A stretch of 64,000 bases of DNA from Lysobacter terrestris (GCF_014489475.1 NZ_CP060820.1:2868001-2932000); one strand, 5' to 3'. Counted from the first letter of the stretch, positions 39,443-52,569 are shown. The notes: generated by a model not told the origin, from the sequence alone. A program made the numbers and translations.

Positions 39443-40054
39443 TCAGTCGAACGCCTTCTTCTCGGCGAGCTGCTTGAGGGCGTTCCAGGTGATCTGGTCC
39501 ATCACCTCGTGCACCGCCGCCTGCGGCTCCATGGCGACCAGGCCTTCGGGGCCCTTCTTGTTGCCGATGGTGGTGTGCAGGGCATGCTTGACCGAAGCCT
39601 CGGTGACCTTGCCGTCGTGGGAATAGGTAGCGGTCGCGACGTAGCCATCGGTCACCATTGAACCAACCAGGCCAAAGGTCAGCCCGGTGCCGAAGCCCTT
39701 GGCGGCGGCGTTGTCGGTGATGGCGACGTTGTCGATCACCAGCTTGAGCACGCCCGGGGTGCCAGACGCATCGTTGTTGCTGGAAACGCTGCTGAAGAGG
39801 CCGGACTCGGCGGCAACGGCGACGACGCGCGGACGGATTTCCGCAGTGGCGCGGGCGTTGGCATTGCCCTTGGTGCGGAACTCGAACAGCACCTGGACCG
39901 GCCGCGGCTGGGCGGTGGGCGCGACGTCGGCCTTCACCACCTTGGGCAGCGCCGGGTCGACGTACATCTTGGCCGACAGGCAGCCCGACAGCATGAAACA
40001 CGCGAACAGCATGACCGCGATCGCCCGCAAGGAGCGAATCCTTTCCATCTTCAT
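39443..40054 (-). CDS. lipoprotein of unknown function, partner of the adjacent lipoprotein
   Basis: 203 aa from ATG 40054, with GGGGAAA upstream. Signal peptide with lipobox L-S-G-C at about residue 24. The mature part has V-L-F-E-F-R-T-K-G-N-A-N-A-R-A-T and a glycine-rich hydrophobic stretch K-G-F-G-T-G-L-T-F-G-L-V-G. The architecture is like that of envelope lipoproteins with a short amphipathic glycine segment. No function can be assigned. First gene of a two-gene unit with the lipoprotein above. Confidence 0.75.
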   Translation of the reverse strand: MKMERIRSLRAIAVMLFACFMLSGCLSAKMYVDPALPKVVKADVAPTAQPRPVQVLFEFRTKGNANARATAEIRPRVVAVAAESGLFSSVSSNNDASGTPGVLKLVIDNVAITDNAAAKGFGTGLTFGLVGSMVTDGYVATATYSHDGKVTEASVKHALHTTIGNKKGPEGLVAMEPQAAVHEVMDQITWNALKQLAEKKAFD

Positions 40055-40083
40055 GATTTCCCCTGGAACTGGTTGATTAACAG

Positions 40084-40107
40084 GCGGGACATCCCCCGAT
40101 GTCCCGC
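40084..40107 (-). terminator. terminator after the GNAT gene
   Basis: Perfect 10-bp stem GCGGGACATC (40084-40093) and GATGTCCCGC (40098-40107) with a four-base loop, between the acetyltransferase stop (40158) and the next gene. Confidence 0.7.
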
Positions 40108-40157
40108 GCATCGATTCTGTCACAGCGCCGTTGGTGCGACGAGTCGCCGGCGCGCGA

Positions 40158-40646
40158 TCACAGCTCCAGCAGGTAGAAGGTGTTGCAGCCGCCGTGTCCG
40201 GTGCGGCCACGCGGGGCGCCGATGCGCTTGAAACCGTGGCGTTCGTACAGGCGGATCGCGTCGTTCATGCCGCTGAGCGTTTCCAGGTAGCACTGGCGGA
40301 AACCGAACGCGCGCGCGGCCTCCAGGCAGCGCAGCAGCATCGCGCTGCCCACGCCCTGGCCGCGGATGGTCCTGAGGAAATACATCTTGCGCAGTTCGCA
40401 GGTGTCCTCCTCGCCGCCCAGCAGCGGCGCGACGCCACCACCGCCGACGACCTTGCCGCCGAGATCGACGACGAAATAGGCGCTGCGCGGCAACGAATAC
40501 GCGCGCTGCATCCAGTCGACTTCTGGATCGTTGATGGCGAATCCATCGCCGGTGGCGCCGAATTCGGGCATGACCGTGCGGATGATCGATGCCACGGCGG
40601 CATCGTCGCGCGGCTGGATCGGCCGGATCTTCCATGCGGACGTCAT
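40158..40646 (-). CDS. GNAT family N-acetyltransferase
   Basis: 162 aa from ATG 40646, overlapping the GGDEF-EAL stop (TGATG). Full GNAT pattern: I-R-P-I-Q-P-R-D-D-A-A-V, L-R-K-M-Y-F-L at beta-4, the acetyl-CoA loop R-G-Q-G-V-G-S-A-M-L, and L-Y-E-R-H-G-F-K. The substrate is unknown. It is the last gene of the operon that also carries HMG-CoA lyase and a c-di-GMP protein. Confidence 0.9.
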   Translation of the reverse strand: MTSAWKIRPIQPRDDAAVASIIRTVMPEFGATGDGFAINDPEVDWMQRAYSLPRSAYFVVDLGGKVVGGGGVAPLLGGEEDTCELRKMYFLRTIRGQGVGSAMLLRCLEAARAFGFRQCYLETLSGMNDAIRLYERHGFKRIGAPRGRTGHGGCNTFYLLEL

Positions 40647-43216
40647 CAATTCGCCTCCCGTGGCAATGGGTACCTCGCCTGCAGTTCTTCCGGCGCCAGG
40701 CCCGGCGAGAACAGGAATCCCTGGCCCAGGGTCACGCCGATGTCGAGCAGGAAGCGGCGCTGCCGTTCGGTTTCGATGCCTTCGGCCACCAGGCCCAACC
40801 CGAGGCTGCGGGCGATGCCGGTGACGGCCTGGCAGACGGCGACGTCGGACTTGCGGTCCGGCACGCCCTGCACGAACAGCTGGCTGAGCTTGAGCCCGTG
40901 GATGGGCAGGCGTCGCAGGTAATTGAGCGCGCTGTAGCCCTCGCCGAAGTCGTCGATCGTCAGCACCACGCCCATGTCGCGCAAGGCGGCGAAGGTGTGC
41001 ACGGTGTCGGGCGCGTCTTCGATCAGCACGCGCTCGGTGAATTCCAGCTCCAGCGCGCCGCCCGGCAGGCCCGATTCCGCCAGCGCCGCGCGCACGTGCT
41101 CGGCCAGGTCCTCGCCAAGGAACTGGCGGTAGGAAACGTTCACCGCGACGCGGTGCAGGCTGAGGCCGCGGTCCAGCCAGCGCCGCATCTGCTTGCAGGC
41201 TTCGCGCAGCACCCAGCCGCCGATGCCGACGATGTCGCCGGTCGTCTCGGCATGGCTGATGAAGTGGTCCGGGCGCATCTCGCCGAGCAGGCGGTTGTTC
41301 CAGCGGATCAGGGCCTCGGCACCGACGACGGTGCCGGTGTCGATTTCGACCAGCGGCTGGTAGACCAGGTGGAACTCGTCGTTGATCACCGCGCGGCGCA
41401 GGTGCGTCTCCAGCTGCAGGCGCTGGAGCTGCTGTTCGGCCAGTTCGGCGGTGAAGGTCTGCCAGTCGTTGCGGCCGCGGCGCTTGCTGTCGTACATCGC
41501 GACGTCGGCGTTCTGGATCAGCTGTTGCGCGCGCCGTCCGTCGATCGGCGACTGCGCGATGCCGATGCTGGCGGTGATGCTGAATTCCTCGCCGTCCATG
41601 CGGAAGCTTTCGGAGAAGGCCTCGAGGATGGCATCGGCCAGGCGCTCCGGGCGGGTGGGTTCGTCGCCGGTGGAACAGATCACCAGGAATTCGTCGCCGC
41701 CGAAACGCGCGATCAGGCCTTCGCTGCCGATCGCGCGCTGGATGCGGCGCGACGCGGCCGACAGCAGGCGGTCGCCGGCGGCGTGGCCGAGCACGTCGTT
41801 GACGATCTTGAAGCGGTCGAGGTCGATGTACAGCACCGCCGCGCGTTGCAGCGCGGGATCGGAGAGGCGGGTTTCGAGTTCCTCCAGCACGGCATCGCGG
41901 TTGAGCAGGCCGGTGAGCGGATCGGTGCGCGCCTGGATGCGCAGCGTTTCCTCGGCCTGCTTGCGCTCGGTGATGTCCTGCAGGGTGCCGGTGAGGTGCG
42001 CACTCAGCGGACTGCCGGTTTCGGCTTCGCCGATCACCCGCACCCAGAACAGGTGGCCGTTGGCCTGCCAGCCCTGCAGGTCGAGGTTCAGGCCGCGCCC
42101 GTGCGCGCTGGCGTGTTCGAGCGCGGCGCGCAGGCGGCGGCGGTCGGGTTCGCGCAGGCAGGCGAGCAGCTCGTCCATCGTCGTGGGTGCCGGATGCTGG
42201 CCGACGATGCGCTTGGCTTCCTCGGTGAGGTAGAGCGTGTTGCGGCCGGTGTCCCATTCCCAGCCGCCGATGTGCGCCAGCGACTGCGCGCGATCGAACA
42301 GCGTGCTGTCGCGCTTGAGCGCGGTGACGTCCGAGAACAGCGAGAGCACGCGCTCGGGCTTGGTGCCGCCGGCTTCGAACTGCGGCACGCACGTCACCGA
42401 CAGCCACTTCAGCTGGCGCGTGCGGCGGCTGTAGAAGCCCAGCACGGTGCTGTCCACGATCTTGCCGGTGCGCAGGGCATAGGTGGCCGGCTGGTCGGCG
42501 CGCGCGATCTCGCGCCCATGTTCGTCGAAGGTCTGCCAGACCTCGTCGCGCAGGTCGTCCTGCAGTGCGCGTTCGTCCTCGATGCCGAGGATGCGTATCG
42601 CCGCCGGATTGGCATGGATGATCTGGCCTTCCGAGTTGCGGACGATGATGCCCTTGTCGATCGCCTCCATCAGTTCTCGGTAGCGCAGTTCAGCCTGGTG
42701 GCGGCCGCTCAGGTCGCGGGCGACGGCGATGATGCGGGCCTGGCCGTCGTCGCTGAAGCCGGCCGAATGCACTTCGACCGGGAAGCGCGTGCCGTCGGCA
42801 CGCATGTTGGTGACCTCGATGACGTAGGTCTCGCCGCGATTGAGCGTTTCCCACACCGGGCGCAGGTGGTCGCGCGGCAGGTCGGGATTGAGGAACTCGA
42901 TCGGCCTGTTGATGATCTCGTCGCGCGGGCGCTGGTACGCGGCGATGCCGGCCTTGTTGAGGTCCAGCACGGTGCCGTCCCAGTCGAGGATGCTGACCGG
43001 ATCGGGGACCGCGTCGAATACGGCGCGATAGCGCTTGTGTTCGATCTCCGCGGCCTGGTCGGCGTCGCGCAGGGCATCGCGGGCCTGTTGCAGCAGCGGG
43101 CGCAGGTGCGCGGGGAGGGTGGGATCGTTGCAGGCCTGCTCGAGCGCTGCGAGCGTCGTGGCGGCATCGGCTTCCGATGTCGGTTCGACGGCTCGCAGCG
43201 GCCCCTTGGTGGTCAT
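40646..43216 (-). CDS. PAS-GGDEF-EAL cyclic-di-GMP signalling protein
   Basis: 856 aa from ATG 43216. A helical N-terminus is followed by three PAS regions (about 60-175, 180-300, 310-430), then GGDEF at 506-510, with the full motif G-G-D-E-F and an L-A-R-F lead-in, and EAL with E634-A-L-I-R-W. EAL metal and catalytic groups are visible: N-V-S-Y-R-Q-F, E-L-E-F-T-E, T-I-D-D-F-G-E-G-Y and A-E-G-I-E-T. The usual L-K-I-D reads L-K-L-S, so Lys is kept but the following Asp is lost. No membrane segment; a cytosolic sensor. It starts 27 bases after the HMG-CoA lyase stop and overlaps the GNAT gene. Confidence 0.93.
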   Translation of the reverse strand: MTTKGPLRAVEPTSEADAATTLAALEQACNDPTLPAHLRPLLQQARDALRDADQAAEIEHKRYRAVFDAVPDPVSILDWDGTVLDLNKAGIAAYQRPRDEIINRPIEFLNPDLPRDHLRPVWETLNRGETYVIEVTNMRADGTRFPVEVHSAGFSDDGQARIIAVARDLSGRHQAELRYRELMEAIDKGIIVRNSEGQIIHANPAAIRILGIEDERALQDDLRDEVWQTFDEHGREIARADQPATYALRTGKIVDSTVLGFYSRRTRQLKWLSVTCVPQFEAGGTKPERVLSLFSDVTALKRDSTLFDRAQSLAHIGGWEWDTGRNTLYLTEEAKRIVGQHPAPTTMDELLACLREPDRRRLRAALEHASAHGRGLNLDLQGWQANGHLFWVRVIGEAETGSPLSAHLTGTLQDITERKQAEETLRIQARTDPLTGLLNRDAVLEELETRLSDPALQRAAVLYIDLDRFKIVNDVLGHAAGDRLLSAASRRIQRAIGSEGLIARFGGDEFLVICSTGDEPTRPERLADAILEAFSESFRMDGEEFSITASIGIAQSPIDGRRAQQLIQNADVAMYDSKRRGRNDWQTFTAELAEQQLQRLQLETHLRRAVINDEFHLVYQPLVEIDTGTVVGAEALIRWNNRLLGEMRPDHFISHAETTGDIVGIGGWVLREACKQMRRWLDRGLSLHRVAVNVSYRQFLGEDLAEHVRAALAESGLPGGALELEFTERVLIEDAPDTVHTFAALRDMGVVLTIDDFGEGYSALNYLRRLPIHGLKLSQLFVQGVPDRKSDVAVCQAVTGIARSLGLGLVAEGIETERQRRFLLDIGVTLGQGFLFSPGLAPEELQARYPLPREAN

Positions 43217-43243
43217 TTCGATCCAGTCATCTCAAAAGCTGCG

Positions 43244-44143
43244 TCATCTCGAAAGCAGCGCCTTGCCTGCCTTGCTGCCGGTTTCGCGCCCCAGCAGGGC
43301 GGCGAGCCAGCGTCCGGTTTCCGCGAGCCTGTCGAGATCGACCCCCGTCCCGACGCCCAGCCCATGCAGCATATACACAACGTCCTCGCTGGCGACATTC
43401 CCGCTGGCGCCCTTCGCGTACGGGCAGCCGCCGGTACCGGACACCGCGGCGTCGACCACCGCCACGCCTTCTTCCAGGCAGGCCAGGATGTTGGACAGCG
43501 CCTGGCCATAGGTGTCGTGGAAATGCACGGCAAGGGCCGGCATCGGCACCTCCGCGGCGACGGCCTTCAGCATGGCGCGTGCCTTGCCCGGCGTGCCGAC
43601 CCCGATGGTGTCGCCGAGCGAGACCTCGTAGCAGCCCATCCCGTGCAGCGCCCGGGCCACGCGCACCACGTCGGCGAGTGGCACCTCACCCTGGTAGGGG
43701 CAGCCCAGCACGGTAGAGACGTAGCCGCGCACCTTCACCCCGTCGGCCTGCGCACGCGCCATCACCGGCGCGAAGCGGGCGAGGGATTCGTCGATGCCGG
43801 CATTGATGTTCTTGCGGTTGAAGGCTTCCGACGCGGCGGTGAACACCGCGATTTCGCTCACGCCGACGGCGCGCGCGCGTTCGTAACCCTGCTCGTTCGG
43901 CACCAGCACCGGATAGCTCACGCCCGGCTGTCGGGCGATGCCCGCATACACCTCGGCGGCGTCGGCCAGCTGCGGCACCCATTTCGGGCTGACGAAGCTG
44001 GTGGCCTCGATGCTGCGCAGGCCGGTGGCGGACAGGCGATCGATCAACGCGATCTTGTCCGCGGTGGCGATGATCGACTTCTCGTTCTGCAGGCCGTCGC
44101 GCGGCCCGACTTCGACGATGCGTACCTGCGACGGCATGCCCAT
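43244..44143 (-). CDS. mvaB: hydroxymethylglutaryl-CoA lyase
   Basis: 299 aa from ATG 44143, one base after the carboxylase stop. It cleaves HMG-CoA to acetoacetate and acetyl-CoA, the last step of leucine breakdown. HMGL-like TIM barrel with V-G-P-R-D-G-L-Q-N-E at the N-terminus, H-F-H-D-T-Y-G-Q-A (metal site), and the loop Cys in G-C-P-Y-A-K-G-A-S-G-N. Also called liuE. Confidence 0.96.
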   Translation of the reverse strand: MGMPSQVRIVEVGPRDGLQNEKSIIATADKIALIDRLSATGLRSIEATSFVSPKWVPQLADAAEVYAGIARQPGVSYPVLVPNEQGYERARAVGVSEIAVFTAASEAFNRKNINAGIDESLARFAPVMARAQADGVKVRGYVSTVLGCPYQGEVPLADVVRVARALHGMGCYEVSLGDTIGVGTPGKARAMLKAVAAEVPMPALAVHFHDTYGQALSNILACLEEGVAVVDAAVSGTGGCPYAKGASGNVASEDVVYMLHGLGVGTGVDLDRLAETGRWLAALLGRETGSKAGKALLSR

Positions 44144-44144
44144 G

Positions 44145-46166
<2,022 letters not shown>

Positions 46167-46173
46167 CGGGCGG

Positions 46174-46572
46174 TCATTCCGGCGCGTGGCAGACGGCTTC
46201 GAGGTTGTGACCGTTGAGGTCGATCACGAACGCGCCGTAGTAGTTGGGATGGTAGTGGGCACGGATGCCGGGCGCGCCGTTGTCGCGCGCGCCGGCGGCC
46301 AGTGCGGCCTGGTGGAAGGCATCGACGGCGGCGTGGGTGCGCGCGCTGAAGGCGACGTGCACGCCGTCGCGCGTCACCGGCATGCCGTGGCCGGCGCCGA
46401 TCCAGAAGTCGGGCTTTCCGCCGGCACCGAAGCCGAGGTGGCGCGCGTCCGAGCCGGTCATTTCCGGGGTCACTTCCAGGACCGGCCCGTAGCCCAGCGG
46501 GGCGAGGACACGCGTGTAGAACGCCTTGCTGGCGTCGAAGTCGGCGACCGTGATTCCGATTTGGTCGAGCAT
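46174..46572 (-). CDS. VOC (glyoxalase/dioxygenase) superfamily protein
   Basis: 132 aa from ATG 46572, seven bases upstream of liuD. Two beta-alpha-beta-beta-beta units: the first opens L-D-Q-I-G-I-T-V-A-D-F-D-A-S-K-A-F-Y, and the second contains Y-Y-G-A-F-V-I-D-L-N-G-H-N-L-E-A-V-C, where E is the usual metal ligand. H-V-A-F-S-A-R-T supplies a potential His ligand. Lactoylglutathione lyase-like proteins of this group often lack a known substrate. Embedded in the leucine operon. Confidence 0.88.
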   Translation of the reverse strand: MLDQIGITVADFDASKAFYTRVLAPLGYGPVLEVTPEMTGSDARHLGFGAGGKPDFWIGAGHGMPVTRDGVHVAFSARTHAAVDAFHQAALAAGARDNGAPGIRAHYHPNYYGAFVIDLNGHNLEAVCHAPE

Positions 46573-46591
46573 GGCGCTCTCCTTGGCTGCT

Positions 46592-47374
46592 TCAGCTGCA
46601 CCAGGCCGGCTTGCGCTTGTCGAGGAACGCGCCGAGGCCTTCCTGGCCTTCCGGGGAAACGCGCAAGCGTGCGATCAGCGCGGCGTTGTCGGCGTCGAGG
46701 TGGTCGCGGTTGCTTTCGCCGGCCACGCGCCGTACCAGTTGCTTGGCCGATGCCGCGGCGGTCGGGCCGGCCTTGAGCAGCAGGTCCACCTGGCGTTGGA
46801 TCGCGGTGTCGAGCGTGGTGGCGTTGACCACGTCGTGCAGCAGGCCGATGCGCTGGGCTTCGGCAGCATCGAAGATTTCGGCGGTCGCGAACCAGCGCCG
46901 CGCCTGGCGCGCGCCGATTGCCTCGATCACGTACGGCGAAATCACCGCGGGGAGCAGGCCGAGCTTGCTTTCGGTCAGGCCGAACTTCGCCTCCGGCGCG
47001 CCAATGGCGATGTCGCAGCAGGCCACCAGGCCGACGCCGCCGCCGAAGGCCGCGCCGTGCACGCGTGCGATGGTCGGTTTGGGCAGTTCGTCCAGCGTGC
47101 GCATCAGACGCGCGAGGGCGAGGGCGTCGTCGCGGTTGGCGTCCTCGCTGGCGGCGGCCATGCCGCGCATCCAGTTCAGGTCGGCGCCGGCCGAGAACGA
47201 GGGACCTTCGCCTTCCAGCACCACCACCCGGACGCTGTCGTCGCCGGCGACGGCGTCCAGCGCACCGGTGAGGGCGGCAATCAGCACGGCATCGAAGGCG
47301 TTGTGCAGCTCGGGGCGATTCAGGCGCAGGCGGGCTACGGGCCCCTCGCGCAAGCTCAGGAGCGGATGGCTCAT
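46592..47374 (-). CDS. liuC: methylglutaconyl-CoA hydratase (enoyl-CoA hydratase family)
   Basis: 260 aa from ATG 47374 (an upstream in-frame ATG at 47404 adds residues without similarity). Crotonase fold: R-L-N-R-P-E-L-H-N-A-F, the oxyanion-hole G-A-D-L-N-W-M, and A-A-F-G-G-G-V-G-L with Glu in K-F-G-L-T-E-S-K-L-G-L. It hydrates methylglutaconyl-CoA to HMG-CoA. Assigned by neighbours liuD and mvaB; the isolated sequence would only say crotonase. Confidence 0.9.
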   Translation of the reverse strand: MSHPLLSLREGPVARLRLNRPELHNAFDAVLIAALTGALDAVAGDDSVRVVVLEGEGPSFSAGADLNWMRGMAAASEDANRDDALALARLMRTLDELPKPTIARVHGAAFGGGVGLVACCDIAIGAPEAKFGLTESKLGLLPAVISPYVIEAIGARQARRWFATAEIFDAAEAQRIGLLHDVVNATTLDTAIQRQVDLLLKAGPTAAASAKQLVRRVAGESNRDHLDADNAALIARLRVSPEGQEGLGAFLDKRKPAWCS

Positions 47375-47463
47375 GCAGGAAATCCGTGTCGCGAAGTCAC
47401 CCATGATACCGGGCGGGCCGGGATCGCCGATCCGCGGGGCTACGGCGATCCTTCACCTGCTAG

Positions 47464-47482
47464 AATGAGAACAATTCCCATT
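47464..47482 (+). promoter_or_regulatory. Fur box upstream of feoA
   Basis: 19-bp imperfect palindrome AATGAGAACAATTCCCATT, matching the gammaproteobacterial Fur consensus of two AATGAGAA-like arms. A TAGAAT at 47461-47466 may be the -10 box. Iron-bound Fur here would repress feoABC. Confidence 0.8.
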
Positions 47483-47511
47483 TGTGGCCATTGGGCCGCG
47501 GGCGAACGATC

Positions 47512-47768
47512 TTGAAGCTGTCCGAACTGCCACGTCGCACCGCCGCCACGGTGGAGCGGGTCGAAGACCAGATGCCCAACGACGCCATCGCGCGCCGTTT
47601 GCGTGAATTGGGCTTCGTAATGGGCGAACGGGTCGAAGTCGTGGCGGCAGGCCCGATCTCCGCCGAGCCGCTGCTTGTCCAGGTCGGTTTCACACGCTTC
47701 GCCTTGCGAACCAGCGAAGCCGCCCGCGTGCGCGTCGTGAGCGCATCGGCCGCAACGGAGAAAGGTGC

Positions 47769-47772
<4 letters not shown>
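47512..47772 (+). CDS. feoA: ferrous iron transport protein A
   Basis: 86 aa from TTG 47512, where the family N-terminus K-L-S-E-L begins. An in-frame TTG at 47482 lies at the end of the Fur box and is rejected. SH3-like small protein: R-L-R-E-L-G-F-V-M-G-E-R-V-E-V and G-P-I-S-A-E-P-L-L-V-Q are typical of FeoA, which binds FeoB and tunes Fe(II) uptake. It overlaps feoB by four bases (GTGA). Confidence 0.92.
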
Positions 47773-49615
<1,843 letters not shown>

Positions 49616-49619
<4 letters not shown>

Positions 49620-49864
49620 TGGAAGCCGGCCTGCTCGTCCAGTATCTGGTGATCGCGCTCGCCGTGACGATCAGTGCTGCGTTCGTTGCAAAGAAGCAGT
49701 TTCCCGCCGGTGTGCGCCGGTTGCGGATCGCCTGCGCCATCCCGCTGGTGCGGAACGGACGCGCCGCCTGGCTGCAACGCGTGGGACGCTGGGTCGCGCC
49801 CGCGCCGAACCCGGGCGAGGGCAGCTGTGGCGGATGCCACAGCTGCGATACCGGCAAATCCTGA
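49616..49864 (+). CDS. FeoC-position small membrane protein, DUF6587-like
   Basis: 82 aa from ATG 49616, with an ATGA overlap with feoB. One N-terminal hydrophobic segment (about 5-25) and a basic middle. The C-terminus is G-S-C-G-G-C-H-S-C-D, three Cys in C-x-x-C-x-x-C spacing plus His, suited to binding a metal or Fe-S cluster. It is unlike E. coli FeoC (a winged helix), but takes its place in the operon. The family name is tentative. Confidence 0.75.
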
Positions 49865-49876
49865 CGCCTTCGCGGC

Positions 49877-50239
49877 TCAGTGCCGCCGCCGCGCCTTCGC
49901 GCCGGTGGCTTCGGTCATCTCGACCGCCAGCGTGAAGGTGCGCTGCTCGTCGGCGTAGAGCGCGCCCACGCCGATGACCTGGCGGGCGATTTCCTCGCCG
50001 CGCTCGTTTTTTATCGACAGCACCATCGAATATTCCCACGCCGTCTCTCCGGGCGGCGGCGAGATGGTGCCCTCGACATGCAGGGGCGAGATCGTGGTTT
50101 TCGTCCCCGCGATCGCCGCCTCGTCGAAACGCAGGTGGTGCCGGCACGACGGGCACACGCTGGCGCTCTCGAGGATCGTGGTCTTGCAATGCGGGCACGT
50201 GCGGGTGGCTCCCGGCGTGCCCGGGCGCGGGGTGCTCAT
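49877..50239 (-). CDS. zinc-ribbon protein paired with bactofilin
   Basis: 120 aa from ATG 50239. The N-terminal zinc ribbon is C-P-H-C … C-P-S-C, in a loop of about 14 residues. The rest is a beta-rich domain (I-S-P-L-H-V-E-G-T-I, E-Y-S-M-V-L-S-I-K-N-E-R-G-E-E-I-A-R-Q) with no known motif. It overlaps the bactofilin gene by four bases, so the two are produced together. A partner or localisation role is a guess. Confidence 0.75.
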   Translation of the reverse strand: MSTPRPGTPGATRTCPHCKTTILESASVCPSCRHHLRFDEAAIAGTKTTISPLHVEGTISPPPGETAWEYSMVLSIKNERGEEIARQVIGVGALYADEQRTFTLAVEMTEATGAKARRRH

Positions 50240-50760
50240 GACGCCGCGCCGGACTCCGCATTGCCGTTCTTCGCCGACTTGTTGTCGCCGCCGAATTCGA
50301 CCTGGCCCTTCATGCGCGAACCCGCCGCAACGGTGACGGTCTCGGCCTTCACGTCGCCGACCATCACGCCACTGGCGAGTAGTTCGACGCGCTGGGCTGC
50401 CTCGATGTTGCCTTCGAGCTCGCCTGCGATCACGACCTTGCGCGCGCGCACGCCACCGTTGAGCTTGGCGCCGACTTCGATGGTGAGGTCGCCTTGCACG
50501 TGCACGTCGCCCTTGAAGCGGCCGGCGATGCGGATGTGGCCGGCGCCTTCGATCTTGCCTTCGATGGTCAGGTCGGAGGCGATCAGCGATTCCTTGCCAT
50601 CGCTGCGTTCGACCGGTGCGGTGCGCACGGGTGTCGCGGTGGCGAGGTTGAACTCGTTCGGATCCGGCTCTCGCTTGAGCGCGGTTTCGACGGGCTTGGG
50701 CGGTTCCGGAGTGGCCGGAACATCACGCTTGGGGGCGGATGGCTGGTTGAAAATCGCCAT
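50236..50760 (-). CDS. bactofilin
   Basis: 174 aa from ATG 50760. A proline-rich, disordered N-terminus (about 1-60) is followed by the bactofilin beta-helix: repeated short strands such as L-T-I-E-G-K-I-E-G-A-G-H-I-R-I-A-G, then G-D-V-H-V-Q-G-D-L-T-I and G-D-V-K-A-E-T-V-T-V-A. This is a polymer-forming cytoskeletal protein that scaffolds cell-envelope enzymes. The C-terminus is disordered. It is transcribed with the zinc-ribbon gene, away from liuB. Confidence 0.92.
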   Translation of the reverse strand: MAIFNQPSAPKRDVPATPEPPKPVETALKREPDPNEFNLATATPVRTAPVERSDGKESLIASDLTIEGKIEGAGHIRIAGRFKGDVHVQGDLTIEVGAKLNGGVRARKVVIAGELEGNIEAAQRVELLASGVMVGDVKAETVTVAAGSRMKGQVEFGGDNKSAKNGNAESGAAS

Positions 50761-50958
50761 GACGCGGACTCCTCTGTTGGGGGGACAGGAATGGGTCGAA
50801 ATGCGATTTTTGAGCCTAGCACGCGTACCGGGCAGCGATGCTGTGACACCGTCCCGCAAATGATCCGCAGCGCGCGTTGAGCGCGACGCGCGATGTTCAA
50901 GTATTCAGTTTCGCTGTGGCGAAGGTGTCACGGTGCGGCGACGCGCAGCCGCGCACGA

Positions 50959-52569
50959 TCACATGCGGAAGACGCCGAAGCGCGTGCGCTCCTCGATCGG
51001 TGCATTCAGGCTCGCCGAAATTGCCAGGCCCAGCACGCGCCGTGTGTCGGCCGGATCGATGATGCCGTCATCCCACAGGCGCGCCGTGGCGTAGTAGGGG
51101 TTGCCCTGCGATTCGTACTGGTCGCGGATCGGCGCCTTGAAGGCTTCTTCCTCGTCCGCCGTCCACACCTTGCCGGCGGCTTCGATGCCGTCGCGCTTGA
51201 CGGTAGCGAGCACGGATGCGGCCTGTTCGCCGCCCATCACGCTGATGCGCGCGTTCGGCCACATCCACAGGAAGCGCGCGCCGTAGGCGCGTCCGCACAT
51301 GGCGTAGTTGCCCGCGCCGAAGCTGCCGCCGATCACGACGGTGAACTTCGGTACGTGCGAGCACGCGACCGCCGTCACCATCTTCGCGCCGTCCTTCGCG
51401 ATGCCCGCGTTCTCGTACTTGCGCCCCACCATGAAGCCGGTGATGTTCTGCAGGAACACGAGCGGGATGCCGCGCTGGTTGCACAGTTCGATGAAGTGCG
51501 CGCCCTTGAGCGCGGATTCGGCGAACAGGATGCCGTTGTTGGCGACGATGCCGACCGGATAGCCGTGCAGGTGGGCGAAGCCCGTGACCAGGGTCTTGCC
51601 GTAGCGCGCCTTGAACTCCTGGAACTCGCTGCCGTCGACGACGCGGGCGATCACCTCGCGGATGTCGAACGGGCGGCGGGTGTCCTTCGGGACGATGCCG
51701 TAGAGCTCCTCGGGCGCGTACAGCGGTTCGCGCACGGGTTGCACGGCCACCGGCACGGCCTTGCTCCGGTTGAGCGTGCCGACGATGTCGCGCGCGATCT
51801 GCAGGGCGTGGCGGTCGTCTTCGGCGAAATGGTCGGCCACGCCGGACACCGAGGTGTGTACGTCGGCGCCGCCAAGCGCTTCGGCATCGACGACTTCGCC
51901 AGTTGCCGCTTTCACCAGCGGCGGGCCGCCGAGGAAGATGGTGCCCTGTTCCTTGACGATGATCGATTCGTCGCACATCGCGGGCACGTAGGCGCCGCCG
52001 GCGGTGCACGAGCCCATGACCACGGCGATCTGCGGGATGTTCTCCGCGCTCATCCGTGCCTGGTTGTAGAAGATGCGGCCGAAGTGTTCCTTGTCGGGGA
52101 ATACCTGGTCCTGCAGGGGCAGGAAGGCCCCGCCGGAATCCACGAGGTACACGCACGGCAGGTTGTTCTCGCGGGCGATTTCCTGCGCGCGCAGGTGCTT
52201 CTTCACCGTCATCGGGAAGTAGGTGCCGCCCTTGACCGTGGCGTCGTTGGCGACGATCACCACTTCCTGACCCATCACGCGGCCGATGCCGCAGACCATG
52301 CCGGCGGCCGGCGCTGCGTCCTCGTACATGCCTTCGGCCGCAAGCGGCGCGATTTCGAGGAAGGGCGAGCCTGGATCGAGCAGGGCGGTGATGCGGTCGC
52401 GTGCCAGCAGCTTTCCGCGTTCGGTGTGCTTCGTGCGTGCCTTCGCGCCGCCGCCGTCGGCCGCGCGGGCCAGGCGGGCATCGAGTTCCTCGACCAGGGC
52501 CCGGTGATAGGCGGCGTTGTCGAGGAAATCCTGCGAGCGGGGATCGAGCTGGGAGGTGAGCGCGGGCAT
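50959..52569 (-). CDS. liuB: methylcrotonyl-CoA carboxylase, carboxyltransferase beta subunit
   Basis: 536 aa from ATG 52569 ([10 protein letters not shown]). Two crotonase-like halves characteristic of acyl-CoA carboxyltransferases: [16 protein letters not shown], the [13 protein letters not shown] oxyanion motif, and [13 protein letters not shown]. It carboxylates methylcrotonyl-CoA using biotin on LiuD. Monocistronic or with the downstream bactofilin pair; it is not next to liuD. Confidence 0.96.
   Translation of the reverse strand: MPALTSQLDPRSQDFLDNAAYHRALVEELDARLARAADGGGAKARTKHTERGKLLARDRITALLDPGSPFLEIAPLAAEGMYEDAAPAAGMVCGIGRVMGQEVVIVANDATVKGGTYFPMTVKKHLRAQEIARENNLPCVYLVDSGGAFLPLQDQVFPDKEHFGRIFYNQARMSAENIPQIAVVMGSCTAGGAYVPAMCDESIIVKEQGTIFLGGPPLVKAATGEVVDAEALGGADVHTSVSGVADHFAEDDRHALQIARDIVGTLNRSKAVPVAVQPVREPLYAPEELYGIVPKDTRRPFDIREVIARVVDGSEFQEFKARYGKTLVTGFAHLHGYPVGIVANNGILFAESALKGAHFIELCNQRGIPLVFLQNITGFMVGRKYENAGIAKDGAKMVTAVACSHVPKFTVVIGGSFGAGNYAMCGRAYGARFLWMWPNARISVMGGEQAASVLATVKRDGIEAAGKVWTADEEEAFKAPIRDQYESQGNPYYATARLWDDGIIDPADTRRVLGLAISASLNAPIEERTRFGVFRM

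Noticed and set aside
47482-47511. Upstream TTG start for FeoA
   Set aside because: This TTG overlaps the last base of the Fur box. The family N-terminus K-L-S-E-L begins ten codons later.
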